From Actinomycetospora straminea (GTDB taxonomy: Bacteria > Actinomycetota > Actinomycetes > Mycobacteriales > Pseudonocardiaceae), in NCBI RefSeq assembly GCF_028737255.1, contig NZ_JAQZAN010000005.1, forward strand, positions 124,001 to 188,000: DNA of 64,000 bases. Reading direction: 5' to 3'. The position numbers and the translations under genes were made by a program. Every line of letters begins with the position of its first letter. Positions within the stretch are counted from its first letter, which is position 1. A model generated the notes under the pieces. The model was given only the letters and a program-made list of their open reading frames with translations. It was not told where the DNA came from and did no database searches. Positions 22,661-30,284 of the stretch are shown piece after piece.

Positions 22661-23328
22661 CCCTCGCCGTTCCCGGAGGCCGACGACGAGGAGGACGACG
22701 AGGACGACGACGAGGGCGACGAGGCCGCGGCGCCCCGGCTCTTCGCGGGAGCCTTCGCGGCGCCCTTGACCCGCCCCTTCGCCGGTGTCGCCGAGGTGTC
22801 CTTCACCGGGCCCTTCGCGACCGAGCGGCCCGGCGCGGTGCGCGAGCCGGCGTCGGCGCCGGACGAGCCGGACGACGAGCCCGACGACGAGCCCGAGGAG
22901 CCGGACGCCCCGGACGACGGGGTGGTCGGGGCGCTCGACGACGAGCCCGCGCCGGTCGACGAGGTGGCGGCCGCGCCCTCGTCCTCGTCCTCGCCGCCGT
23001 CCCCGCCGGCGTCCTCGCCGCCGTCCTCGCCGCCGTCCTCGTCGGCGTCCTCGCTGTCCTCGCTGTCCTCCGCGTCCTCGTCCCCGCCCTTGCGGCCCCG
23101 CCGGCCGGTCGTCCAGGACAGCTCGAGCTCGAGCTCGACCTCGTCGCCGTCGATCTCCACCTCGATCTCGACCTCGATGTCGTCGGCGAGGGGCAGCGTC
23201 AGCACCGGCCCGGACAGCGACAGCTCCGCCGAGCCGCCCTCGCGGATGGCGTCCGCGAGGTCGGCGAGCCAGTCGGCGACCTCCTCGCGCGACAGCGTCA
23301 CCTCGTGCTCGACCTTGACCTCAGCCAT
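22657..23328 (-). CDS. Amphi-Trp domain protein with long acidic/serine tail
   Basis: Residues 1-75 form an amphi-Trp domain: VEHEVTLSREEVADWLADLADAI, a GPVLTLPLADDIEVEIEVEI strand pair and the closing VELELELSWTTGRRG with its conserved Trp. The rest (76-223) is disordered: an Asp/Glu-rich run, then serine/glycine runs, then Lys/Ala-rich SVAKGPVKDTS repeats and a run of serines. The domain family is of unknown function and is found in haloarchaea and actinobacteria. ATG at 23328. The low-complexity DNA (GAGGAC and TCGTCC repeats, about 22680-23090) is prone to length change. Confidence 0.78.
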   Translation of the reverse strand: MAEVKVEHEVTLSREEVADWLADLADAIREGGSAELSLSGPVLTLPLADDIEVEIEVEIDGDEVELELELSWTTGRRGRKGGDEDAEDSEDSEDADEDGGEDGGEDAGGDGGEDEDEGAAATSSTGAGSSSSAPTTPSSGASGSSGSSSGSSSGSSGADAGSRTAPGRSVAKGPVKDTSATPAKGRVKGAAKAPAKSRGAAASSPSSSSSSSSSSSASGNGEG

Positions 23329-23475
23329 CACGCCGTCCTCTCGTCGCGCGCGGCCACGGCGCCGCGCTGTGCCCGTCACCACCCTGGCAGGCGGCGGGTG
23401 ATCCGGTCATCAGCGCCCGGGGTCCTCGCCACACGGGCCTGGCGCCCGGCCGGACTCGCGACGAAGGTGGTGCTC

Positions 23476-24489
23476 GTGGCGCGCACCGTGGACTGGGACG
23501 GCGACGCGATCGCGGCGATCGACCAGCGCGCGCTCCCGGCGGAGTACCGGGTCCGGCGCCTCGCGACGGTCGACGCGGTGGTCGCGGCCATCGGCGACCT
23601 CACCGTCCGCGGCGCGCCGGCCCTCGGCGCCGCGGGGGCACTCGGCGTCGCCCTCGCCGCCCGCCGGCACCCCGGCGACCCGGACCGGGTGCGCGCGGAG
23701 GCCGAGCGGGTGGCCGCCGTCCGGCCCACCGCGGTGAACCTGCGCCGCGGCATGGAGCGGGCGCTCGCGCGCCTCGACGACGGCGCCGAGGCGGTGCTCG
23801 CCGAGGCGTGCGCCGTGCTCGACGAGGACGAGGCCACCAACCGGCGCCTGTCCGCCCGCGCCGCCGACCTGCTCACCGAGCTCTGCGGCGACCGCCCGCT
23901 GCGCCTGCTGACCCACTGCAACAGCGGCGCCCTGGCCACGGTCGCGTGGGGCACGGGGCTGGGCGCGGTGCGCGAGCTGGCCGGGCGGGGGCGGGTCGCG
24001 GAGGTCCTCGCGTGCGAGACCCGGCCGCTGCTCCAGGGCGCCCGCCTGACGGTCTGGGAGCTGCGCGAGATGGGCGTGGCCCACCGCCTGTGCGTGGACG
24101 CGGCGGGCGCCTCGGCGATCGCGCGGGGGCTCGTCGACGCCGTGGTGGTCGGCGCCGACCGCGTCGCCGCCAACGGCGACGCCGCCAACAAGATCGGCAC
24201 CTACGCGCACGCGTGCGCCGCGGTCCGCAGCGGCGTGCCGATGGTCGTCGTGGCGCCGGAGTCGACGGTCGACCACGCCACGCCCACCGGTGCCGACATC
24301 GCCATCGAGGAGCGCGACGCCGACGAGGTCCGCACGGTCGCGGGGACGCCGATCGCGCCGTCCGGGACCGCGGTCTACAACCCGGCCTTCGACGTCACGC
24401 CGGCCGCGCTGCTCAGCGCCGTCGTCACCGAGCGGTCGACGTTCCGCGACGGCGCCTGGACCGTCGAGACGGCGCCCGCCCTGCGGTGA
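23476..24489 (+). CDS. mtnA: S-methyl-5-thioribose-1-phosphate isomerase
   Basis: The 337-residue enzyme converts methylthioribose-1-phosphate to methylthioribulose-1-phosphate in methionine salvage. Landmarks are LTVRGAPALGAAGALGVALA near residue 45, the catalytic cysteine in LLTHCNSGALATVAWGTGLGA near 155, CETRPLLQGARLTVWEL, and the catalytic aspartate in VVVGADRVAANGDAANKIGTY near 235. Several in-frame GTG codons compete; 23476 is chosen because AAGG lies eight bases before it and VARTVDWDGD matches the usual N-terminus. No other salvage gene is adjacent. It converges on the cation exporter gene with 26 bases between. Confidence 0.9.
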   Translation: MARTVDWDGDAIAAIDQRALPAEYRVRRLATVDAVVAAIGDLTVRGAPALGAAGALGVALAARRHPGDPDRVRAEAERVAAVRPTAVNLRRGMERALARLDDGAEAVLAEACAVLDEDEATNRRLSARAADLLTELCGDRPLRLLTHCNSGALATVAWGTGLGAVRELAGRGRVAEVLACETRPLLQGARLTVWELREMGVAHRLCVDAAGASAIARGLVDAVVVGADRVAANGDAANKIGTYAHACAAVRSGVPMVVVAPESTVDHATPTGADIAIEERDADEVRTVAGTPIAPSGTAVYNPAFDVTPAALLSAVVTERSTFRDGAWTVETAPALR

Positions 24490-24515
24490 CCGGGAGCAGC
24501 GATCGACGGCACGGC

Positions 24516-25196
24516 TCAGCAGCAGTGCTCCCCGCGCCACGCCGTGCGCCCCTCCTTCACCGCGACCGCCGCGATGACCAGCGCGACCACCGGGTCCGCC
24601 CAGCTCCACCCGAGCAGCGCGTTGAGCACGAGGCCGAGCAGCAGCACCCCCGAGAGGTAGGTGCACAGCAGCGTCTGCTTCGAGTCGGCGACCGCGGTGC
24701 TCGAGCCGAGCTCGCGGCCGGCGCGGCGCTGCGCGACGGAGAGCACCGGCATGATCGCGAGGCTCAGCGCGGCGAGCACGATCCCGACGGTCGAGGGCTC
24801 GGCCTCGCCCGCGCCGAGCAGCGTGCGGACCGCGTCGACGGTGACGTAGGCGGCGAGGGCGAAGAACGAGACGGCGATGATGCGCAGCGTCACCCGTTCG
24901 CGTGCCTCGGGGTCGCGGGCGGAGAACTGCCAGGCGACGGCCGCCGCCGAGGCCACCTCGATCGTCGAGTCCAGCCCGAACCCGACGAGCGCCGACGACG
25001 ACGCCACGGTGCCCGCCGCGATCGCGACGACCGCCTCGACAACGTTGTAGGTGATCGTGGCCGCGACGAGGAGCCGCACCCGTCGCGTGAGGACGGCGCG
25101 GCGGGTGTCGTCGACGCCCGCGGGGGCACAGCACGAGCACGATTCCGCCGGGGCCGACCCTGACGGCCCGCCCGTGCCGGTCCGGGGCACCTCCAT
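24516..25196 (-). CDS. Cation diffusion facilitator-type metal transporter
   Basis: The 226-residue protein has a cysteine-rich N-terminus (CSCCAPAG, residues 20-27), five to six hydrophobic helices and a closing HCC. The conserved transmembrane motif is ALVGFGLDSTIEVASAAAVAW near residue 75, with the acidic residue of CDF proteins, and the last helix has WADPVVALVIAAVAVKEG. It is shorter than usual and lacks the C-terminal cytoplasmic dimer domain. It should export a divalent metal, with the cysteines helping to bind it; the metal is unknown. TACCGT (25203-25208) ends six bases before ATG 25196. Confidence 0.85.
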   Translation of the reverse strand: MEVPRTGTGGPSGSAPAESCSCCAPAGVDDTRRAVLTRRVRLLVAATITYNVVEAVVAIAAGTVASSSALVGFGLDSTIEVASAAAVAWQFSARDPEARERVTLRIIAVSFFALAAYVTVDAVRTLLGAGEAEPSTVGIVLAALSLAIMPVLSVAQRRAGRELGSSTAVADSKQTLLCTYLSGVLLLGLVLNALLGWSWADPVVALVIAAVAVKEGRTAWRGEHCC

Positions 25197-25202
25197 CACG
25201 AC

Positions 25203-25208
25203 ACGGTA
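25203..25208 (-). promoter_or_regulatory. -10 hexamer of the cation exporter promoter
   Basis: TACCGT on the minus strand ends six bases before ATG 25196. No metal-regulator palindrome was recognised beside it. Confidence 0.4.
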
Positions 25209-25356
25209 GAGCGCCGGCCGGGTGGTCGGGAGGGCCGGTCGGCGGGCGGCGGCCGCTCCTCGGGGTGTCTCCGCCCGGGTCCGGTCGTGCCCACCTCGAC
25301 GGCGTGACCCCCGCACGGTCGTGTACGGAGCGGATCGACGGTGGCACGCTGTGCCC

Positions 25357-25923
25357 GTGCTGTCGGGGCCCGGGAACGCGCCGTCCGGCGCCCCCGACGT
25401 CGCCGGCGGCGGGGCGCCGCGCTGCGGCGACCCCACGTCCTGGGCGCGCGGCATCGGCGCGCTGCAGGAGGCCGAGCGCGTGGGTTCCTGGCGGGTCGGC
25501 AGCGAGCACCTGCTCGCCGCGAGCCTGCTCGACCCCGTCGCCCGGCGCGTGGTCCTGGAGGCCGGCGTCGACCTCGGCGTCGTCCAGGCGCAGATCGGCC
25601 GGCCGGTGCACGCCGGCATCGGCGCGCGGCCGGGCCTGCTGCCGCGCCCCGAGGACATGAGCCTCAGCGACGGCGCGACCCAGGCCCTCGAGCGCCTCCG
25701 GGCCCGCATCGGGGACGACCCGAGCCTCGCCACCTGGGTGCGCCCGGACCGCAGCACCGACCCCCGTGGGCGCAGCGTCGTGCGCCGGCGCCTGCTCGTC
25801 CTGCTGCTCGAGGGCGAGGGGCCGGGCGGGGCGTGGCGGGTGCTCGACCGGCTCGGCGTCGCGCCGCACACGGAGCGGCTCGTGGCGCGGCTGGGCGAGC
25901 CGGACCCGTCCTCGCCCCTGTAG
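25357..25923 (+). CDS. Clp N-domain-like protein
   Basis: The 188-residue protein resembles stand-alone Clp amino-terminal domains: WARGIGALQEAERVGSWRVGSEHLLAASL with the helix start and conserved His, and a second copy starting LSDGATQALERLRARIGDD near residue 98 that ends RRRLLVLLLEGEGPGGAWRVL. Clp N-domains bind adaptor or substrate proteins; no ATPase part is present. GTG at 25357 is chosen because CACGCT ends six bases before it, as before the DCC gene at 21771. A GTG two codons earlier is also possible. It converges with the XRE gene, with three bases between their stops. Confidence 0.7.
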   Translation: MLSGPGNAPSGAPDVAGGGAPRCGDPTSWARGIGALQEAERVGSWRVGSEHLLAASLLDPVARRVVLEAGVDLGVVQAQIGRPVHAGIGARPGLLPRPEDMSLSDGATQALERLRARIGDDPSLATWVRPDRSTDPRGRSVVRRRLLVLLLEGEGPGGAWRVLDRLGVAPHTERLVARLGEPDPSSPL

Positions 25924-25926
25924 CGC

Positions 25927-26199
25927 TCAGGCGGTGCGCGGCTGCTCGTCCGCGCTCGCGGGGACGCAGGCCGCGGCCAGATCGGCCAGCGGGAACGCCA
26001 GCTCGTCGGCCAGCGCGGCGACGGTGAAGAAGGCCGGCGTCGGGACGCGCCCGGACTCGATCTTGCGCAGCGTCTCCACCGACATCCCGGCCGCCGCGGC
26101 GACCGAGGCCATGCTCCGCGTCCCCCGGGCCTCCCGCAGGGCCTCGCCGAGCCGCTGCCCGCGCTCGCGCTCCTCCGGGGTCAGCGGCACACGCACCAT
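25927..26199 (-). CDS. XRE-family helix-turn-helix regulator (paired with MetAP)
   Basis: The 90-residue protein is almost only an XRE HTH: RGQRLGEALREARGTRSMASVAAAAGMSVETLRKIESGRVPTPAF has the recognition helix around residues 38-55. The rest (FFTVAALADELAFPLADLAAAC) forms the closing helices. It starts with ATG at 26199 and is divergent from a methionine aminopeptidase gene across 48 bases that hold a 24-bp AT-rich palindrome. The simplest reading is a repressor controlling itself and the peptidase. Confidence 0.85.
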   Translation of the reverse strand: MVRVPLTPEERERGQRLGEALREARGTRSMASVAAAAGMSVETLRKIESGRVPTPAFFTVAALADELAFPLADLAAACVPASADEQPRTA

Positions 26200-26205
26200 G
26201 GGCGT

Positions 26206-26229
26206 GATAGTAATACCGGTATAACTATC
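26206..26229. promoter_or_regulatory. 24-bp AT-rich palindromic operator
   Basis: GATAGTAATACC and GGTATAACTATC are reverse complements at 11 of 12 positions. The site is 67 percent A+T in a region of over 70 percent G+C. It contains TATAAC (26219-26224) toward the MetAP gene and TATTAC toward the XRE gene, so it probably covers both -10 regions. Confidence 0.75.
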
Positions 26230-26247
26230 CCGACCAGGAGTGCTCCG

Positions 26248-27012
26248 ATGATCGAGCTCAAGACCCCCGCCGAGATCGAGCGGATGCGGGTCGCCGGACG
26301 GTTCGTGGCCCAGGTGCTCGGCGAGCTCGCCGAGCGCGCCCGGGTGGGCGTCGACCTGCTCGACCTGGAGCAGCACGCCCGCACGATGATCCGCGAGCGG
26401 GGCGCCGAGTCGTGCTACTGGGACTACGCGCCGTCCTTCGGTCGCGGGCCCTTCCGCAACGTCGTCTGCCTGTCAGTCAACGACGCCGTCCTGCACGGGC
26501 TGCCGCACCGCTACGTCCTGCGCGACGGCGACGTCCTGAGCATGGACCTCGCCCTCGGGATCGACGGCTGGGTGGCCGACGCCGCGCGCACCGTCATCGT
26601 CGGCGAGGCCGCCGAGGAGGACCGGCGCCTCGTGCGGGCCGGCGAGGAGGCGCTCGAGGCGGCGATCGCCGCCGCGCAGCCGGGCGGCCGGCTCGGCGAC
26701 ATCTCCGCCGCGATCGGGCGCGTCGCCGCGCGGTACGGCTACCCGGTCAACCTCGAGTTCGGCGGCCACGGGCTGGGGCGCACGATGCACGAGGACCCGC
26801 ACGTGCCCAACGACGGGCGCGCCGGCCGGGGCCTGCGACTGCGGCCGGGGCTGACGCTCGCGCTCGAGCCGTGGTTCGCCCGCACCACCGGGAAGATCGT
26901 CTACGACCCCGACGGCTGGACCATCCGGTCGGCGGACGGCTCGCGCACCACCCACGCCGAGCACACCGTCGCCATCACCGAGCACGGGCCGGAGGTGCTC
27001 ACCCGGGCTTGA
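26248..27012 (+). CDS. Second type I methionine aminopeptidase
   Basis: The 254-residue enzyme keeps all metal ligands: VLSMDLALGIDGWVADAARTV, GGHGLGRTMHEDPHVPN, LALEPWF and AEHTVAITEHG. It is clearly diverged from the copy at 18095-18880: the substrate-side stretch reads SCYWDYAPSFGRGPFRNVVC here. ATG at 26248 has AGGAG seven bases upstream. Unlike the first copy, it lies under an XRE regulator and an AT-rich operator, so it is probably conditionally expressed. Its substrate preference may differ, which is inference. Confidence 0.92.
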   Translation: MIELKTPAEIERMRVAGRFVAQVLGELAERARVGVDLLDLEQHARTMIRERGAESCYWDYAPSFGRGPFRNVVCLSVNDAVLHGLPHRYVLRDGDVLSMDLALGIDGWVADAARTVIVGEAAEEDRRLVRAGEEALEAAIAAAQPGGRLGDISAAIGRVAARYGYPVNLEFGGHGLGRTMHEDPHVPNDGRAGRGLRLRPGLTLALEPWFARTTGKIVYDPDGWTIRSADGSRTTHAEHTVAITEHGPEVLTRA

Positions 27013-27072
27013 CCGCGCACTTGTTTTTCGCAAGTGTGGCTCCCGCACGCAGCGACGGGCGGGAGACCCGAG

Positions 27073-27507
27073 ATGACCATGATGTTCGTCAGCCTGCCGG
27101 TGACCGACCTGGAGCGGGCGAAGGCCTTCTACACCGCGGTCGGGTTCAGGATCAATCCGGCCTTCAGCGACCACAACGCGGCCTGCGTCGTCGTCGAGGA
27201 GGACCACAGCGCCGTCATGCTCCTGACGCGGGAGTACTTCCAGACCTTCACCGACCTGCCCCTCGGCGACCCGGCCGCGAGCCCCACGGCGTCGACCGCG
27301 TTCTTCCTCGACAGCCGCGAGGACGTCGACGCGACCGCCGCGAACGGCCTGGCCGCGGGGGGGTCGGAGCCGCGCGCGGCGGCGGACTACGGCTTCATGT
27401 ACCAGCGCGGGATCACCGACCCCGACGGGAACGCCCTCGAGTTCGGCTGGATGGACCCGGCCGCCGCCGCCGAGGGCCCCGGGGCCGCCGTGGGCCAGCA
27501 GGGCTGA
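27073..27507 (+). CDS. VOC-superfamily protein (lactoylglutathione lyase-like)
   Basis: The 144-residue protein begins MMFVSLPVTDLERAKAFYTA and has the second repeat TAFFLDSREDVDATAANGLAAGG, closing with GITDPDGNALEFGWMDP, which holds a glutamate typical of VOC metal sites. A central MLLTREYFQTFTDLPLGDP is characteristic of the subgroup often linked to HxlR or MarR regulators. It lies four bases upstream of an HxlR gene, probably in one transcript. The reaction is unknown. Confidence 0.82.
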   Translation: MTMMFVSLPVTDLERAKAFYTAVGFRINPAFSDHNAACVVVEEDHSAVMLLTREYFQTFTDLPLGDPAASPTASTAFFLDSREDVDATAANGLAAGGSEPRAAADYGFMYQRGITDPDGNALEFGWMDPAAAAEGPGAAVGQQG

Positions 27508-27511
27508 CGCG

Positions 27512-28153
27512 GTGCCCGCCCGGGAGTACGGGCAGTACGACGGCGTCACGCGCGCCCTGGAGCTCGTGGGCGAGCGCTGGGCGCTGCTCATCGTCCGCGA
27601 CCTGATCGTCGCCCCGCGCCGCTACGGCGAGCTCGCCGCGGGCCTGCCCCGCATCCCGAGCAACATCCTCGCCGCCCGGCTCAAGGAGCTGCAGGAGGCC
27701 GGCATCCTGCGGCGGGCGCCGCGCTCGCGCGTCGTCGTCTACGAGCTCACCGACTACGGCCGCGAGCTCGAGCCCCTCGTGCTCGCGCTCGGGGCCTGGG
27801 GCGCGAAGGCGATGGGCGAGCCGCGGGACGAGCAGATCGTCACCCCCGCCTCGGTGACCATCGCCCTGCGCACCGCCTTCCGCCCGCAGGTCGCGGCCAC
27901 CCAGCCCGCCACCGCCTACGCCGCGCGCGTCGACACGGACGAGCTGCTCATCCGCGTCGACGGCCCCACCCTCGACGTCACGCGCGGCGACGGACCCGTG
28001 GACCTCGCCTTCACGGCAGGTCCGAGCATCCACCGGCTGATCTCCGGTGAGCTGGCCCCGGAGCGCGCGATCGCCACCGGCGCGGTCGAGGTGCTGCGCG
28101 GGCGGGGCGACCTCCTCGGGCGCTTCGCGCGGACGTTCCACCTCGCGGCCTGA
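27512..28153 (+). CDS. HxlR-family regulator with SCP2-like C-terminal domain
   Basis: The 213-residue protein has an HxlR winged helix in residues 1-100: ALELVGERWALLIVRDLIVAPRRY, then LPRIPSNILAARLKELQEAGIL and VYELTDYGRELEPLVLALG. A second domain (about 115-210) resembles the sterol carrier (SCP2)-like fold, TAYAARVDTDELLIRVDG to ATGAVEVLRGRGDLLGRFARTF, which may bind a hydrophobic ligand. HxlR proteins sense aldehydes or oxidants. It probably controls the VOC gene just upstream. GTG at 27512, with a close in-frame context; the start is moderately sure. Confidence 0.85.
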   Translation: MPAREYGQYDGVTRALELVGERWALLIVRDLIVAPRRYGELAAGLPRIPSNILAARLKELQEAGILRRAPRSRVVVYELTDYGRELEPLVLALGAWGAKAMGEPRDEQIVTPASVTIALRTAFRPQVAATQPATAYAARVDTDELLIRVDGPTLDVTRGDGPVDLAFTAGPSIHRLISGELAPERAIATGAVEVLRGRGDLLGRFARTFHLAA

Positions 28154-28159
28154 GGCCCG

Positions 28160-29500
28160 TCAGGAGCCGGCCGCCCCGGCGAGCCGTCGCCGCGGGCGCC
28201 GGGGGGCGCCGGTGCGCGGCAGCCGGGCGACGGCCGTCGTCCCCCGGCCGGGCGCGCTGGTGAGCTCCAGGTCGCCCCCGCGGTCGGCGAGGACGCCCCG
28301 CACGAGCAGCAGCCCGACGTGGCCCGGACCGGCCGGCGCCGCGACGTCGAACCCCGCGCCGTCGTCGACCACCGTGAGCGCGATCCCGTCGCCGCGCGCG
28401 ACGTCGTCGACCGTGACCTCGATCCGCGACGCGCCGGCGTGCCGGACGGCGTTGCGCACCAGCTCGTGGGCCACCCGGTACAGCACGACCGCGACGTCCT
28501 CGGGCAGCGCGGGGTCGTCCGGGCCCTCGACGGAGACCACGGTCCCGGGGGTGGACAGCTGCGCGGCCAGCTCGCGCAGCGACGCCACGAGCCCGTGCGC
28601 CGCGACGGTGGGCCGGGCGAGGTCGTCGAGCAGCGCGCGCAGGCGCACCACCTCGTCGGCGAGCAGGTCGTGCGCGTGCCCGATCACCGACGACCGCTCC
28701 CGGGGCTCGCCGTCCTCGGCCCGCGCGATCTCGAGGAGCAGCCCGACGCCGGCGAGGTCGGGGATGACGCCCTCGTGGAGACGCTGGGCGATCTCGCGGC
28801 GCGCGGTCTCGGCGGCGGCGAGCGCGTAGTCGCGGGCCGCCTGCTCGTCGGCGCGTCGCCGCGCCGTGCGGCGGGCGGACGCGACCGTCCAGGGCAGCGT
28901 GGCCAGGGCCAGCACGAGCAGGGCGGCGACGGTCACCGCCACCACGGGCCGGGCGGCGTCCCAGACCGCGGTCTCCTCGTCGACGGTGACGTAGAGCTCG
29001 AGCGACGCCTCGGTACCCGTCGCGTCGCGGAACGACGTGAAGACCTCGAGCAGCGCGTGCGAGCGGGAGCTCTCGAACCGGTGCTCGGGATCGTCGGGCA
29101 CGGGCTGGACCGGCAACGCGCCGTCCTGGAACTGCGCCAGCGGGACCGTGGCGCCCTCCACCCGCGGCTCGTCGGAGTAGACGATCCGCGCGGTGCCGTC
29201 GCGCAGGGACCAGATCTTCGCGCGCGACATGATCCCGCTCGCGAGGAACGGCCGCAGGGCCTCGTCGAGCTCCTGGCGGGTGGCCGCGTCGACGGGCCGC
29301 GTCAGGTCGTGGCGGGACACCGCACCGCCGACCGCCGCCACGACCCGGCGCGCCGAGACCTCGGCCTCCCGGTAGGCGTCCTCGCGGGCGAACAGCGCGA
29401 CGCCGGACGTCACGGCCGCGACGGCGACCAGGATGACGACGAGGGCGACGACCGCGTGGCGGACGAGCGCCGCCCGCACGACCCCGCGCCCGCCGGCCAC
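28160..29500 (-). CDS. Membrane sensor histidine kinase (NarX/LiaS class)
   Basis: The 446-residue kinase has a membrane helix at residues 12-37, an extracytoplasmic sensor of about 145 residues with SGIMSRAKIWSLRDGTARIVYSD and RFESSRSHALLEVFTSF, and a second helix near 185-205. The HisKA_3-type dimerisation helix is REIAQRLHEGVIPDLAGVG with probable phospho-His242. The ATPase domain shows RVAHELVRNAVRHAGAS (N box), VVDDGAGFD and GHVGLLLVRG. It starts one base after the regulator gene stop, so both form one operon. The stimulus is unknown. A CCTGA/TCAGG mini-hairpin (28148-28163) separates it from the convergent HxlR gene. Confidence 0.93.
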   Translation of the reverse strand: MAGGRGVVRAALVRHAVVALVVILVAVAAVTSGVALFAREDAYREAEVSARRVVAAVGGAVSRHDLTRPVDAATRQELDEALRPFLASGIMSRAKIWSLRDGTARIVYSDEPRVEGATVPLAQFQDGALPVQPVPDDPEHRFESSRSHALLEVFTSFRDATGTEASLELYVTVDEETAVWDAARPVVAVTVAALLVLALATLPWTVASARRTARRRADEQAARDYALAAAETARREIAQRLHEGVIPDLAGVGLLLEIARAEDGEPRERSSVIGHAHDLLADEVVRLRALLDDLARPTVAAHGLVASLRELAAQLSTPGTVVSVEGPDDPALPEDVAVVLYRVAHELVRNAVRHAGASRIEVTVDDVARGDGIALTVVDDGAGFDVAAPAGPGHVGLLLVRGVLADRGGDLELTSAPGRGTTAVARLPRTGAPRRPRRRLAGAAGS

Positions 29501-29501
29501 G

Positions 29502-30164
29502 TCAGTACCTCGAACCGATGCTGATGAGTCCCCGGCGGTGCGCGGCGACCACGGCCCCGAGCTGGCTGCGCGCGCCCAGCTTGGCCATCACCGCCTTGAC
29601 GTGCCCGCGGACGGTGTGCAGCGAGATGCCCAGGTCCGCCGCGATCCCCGCGGGGTCGCGGCCCTGCCCGAGCAGCCGCAGGACGTCCTGCTCGCGGTGG
29701 GTCAGCTCGACCCGGCCCGTCTGCCCGGGGTGGTGCCCGGCGTCGACCGGGGGCCGTGCGGCGCCGGGCATGCGCAGGGCGTCGAGGACCCGGTCGAGGG
29801 TGCCCTCCTTGGTGAGGAACGCGTCCGCCCCCGCCGCGGTGGCGCGCTCGACGAGGTCGGGCCGGCCGTAGGCGGTCAGGACCACCACCCGCACGCCCGG
29901 CCGGATCTCGGTCAGCGCGGCGACGACGTCCAGCCCCGACGCGTCGGGCAGGTCGAGGTCGACGATGGCGGCGTCGAAGGCGGTGCGGCGGGCGTGCGCC
30001 AGGGCCTCGCCCGCGGAGTGGGCGACCGTCACCGACCCCACGTCCTCCTGACGCTCGAGCCCGAGGCGGAGGGCGTCGGTGAACACGCGGTGGTCGTCCA
30101 CCACGAGGACGCTCCTCGCGGTCACCGGGCGGGCCGCGAGCGCATCCGGATCCGCGCTGCGCAC
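29502..30164 (-). CDS. NarL/FixJ-family response regulator
   Basis: The 220-residue regulator has a receiver domain with acidic pocket VLVVDDH (residues 19-25), probable phospho-Asp69 in AIVDLDLPDASGLD, and KEG with the conserved lysine. The LuxR-type HTH is LTHREQDVLRLLGQGRDPAGIAADLGISLHTVRGHVKAVMAKL, written here as consecutive helices near 160-200. It partners with the kinase gene immediately downstream. TACAAT (30171-30176) ends six bases before GTG 30164. The DtxR-type box at 30198-30216 overlaps the -35 region of this promoter. Confidence 0.93.
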   Translation of the reverse strand: MRSADPDALAARPVTARSVLVVDDHRVFTDALRLGLERQEDVGSVTVAHSAGEALAHARRTAFDAAIVDLDLPDASGLDVVAALTEIRPGVRVVVLTAYGRPDLVERATAAGADAFLTKEGTLDRVLDALRMPGAARPPVDAGHHPGQTGRVELTHREQDVLRLLGQGRDPAGIAADLGISLHTVRGHVKAVMAKLGARSQLGAVVAAHRRGLISIGSRY

Positions 30165-30170
30165 CCCCTC

Positions 30171-30176
30171 ATTGTA
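30171..30176 (-). promoter_or_regulatory. -10 hexamer TACAAT of the two-component operon
   Basis: TACAAT on the minus strand, one base from the TATAAT consensus, ends six bases before GTG 30164. It is the best -10 match in the window and supports a leaderless transcript. Confidence 0.6.
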
Positions 30177-30197
30177 GGGAGACGGGGGCCGTCGTCA

Positions 30198-30216
30198 TGA
30201 GGCTAGCCTCGCCTGC
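30198..30216 (+). promoter_or_regulatory. DtxR/IdeR-type iron box upstream of the DtxR-family gene
   Basis: The 19-mer matches 12 of 15 defined positions of the iron box TTAGGnTAGnCTnnCCTAA. Its core GAGGCTAGCCTC (30199-30210) is a perfect palindrome. It sits between the divergent response regulator and DtxR-family genes, 69 bases before the latter. Confidence 0.6.
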
Positions 30217-30284
30217 GGCAGAGGCTCCGGCGCGGCCGGTCGGGCGGTCGGAGCGGCCGGTCACCACCGGGACGGAGTCCGGTC

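Noticed and set aside
22680-23090. Short tandem serine/aspartate codon repeats considered as a CRISPR or satellite
   Set aside because: The units are irregular, 3 to 6 bases long and in frame with the amphi-Trp gene. They encode its disordered tail and have no spacers.
24492-24532. GGGAGCA/TGCTCCC arms between mtnA and the cation exporter as a terminator
   Set aside because: The loop is 27 bases and the right arm lies inside the exporter coding region, so the pairing is probably incidental.
28148-28163. CCTGA/TCAGG hairpin between the HxlR and kinase genes as a terminator
   Set aside because: The stem is only five base pairs with no T-run, too weak to claim.
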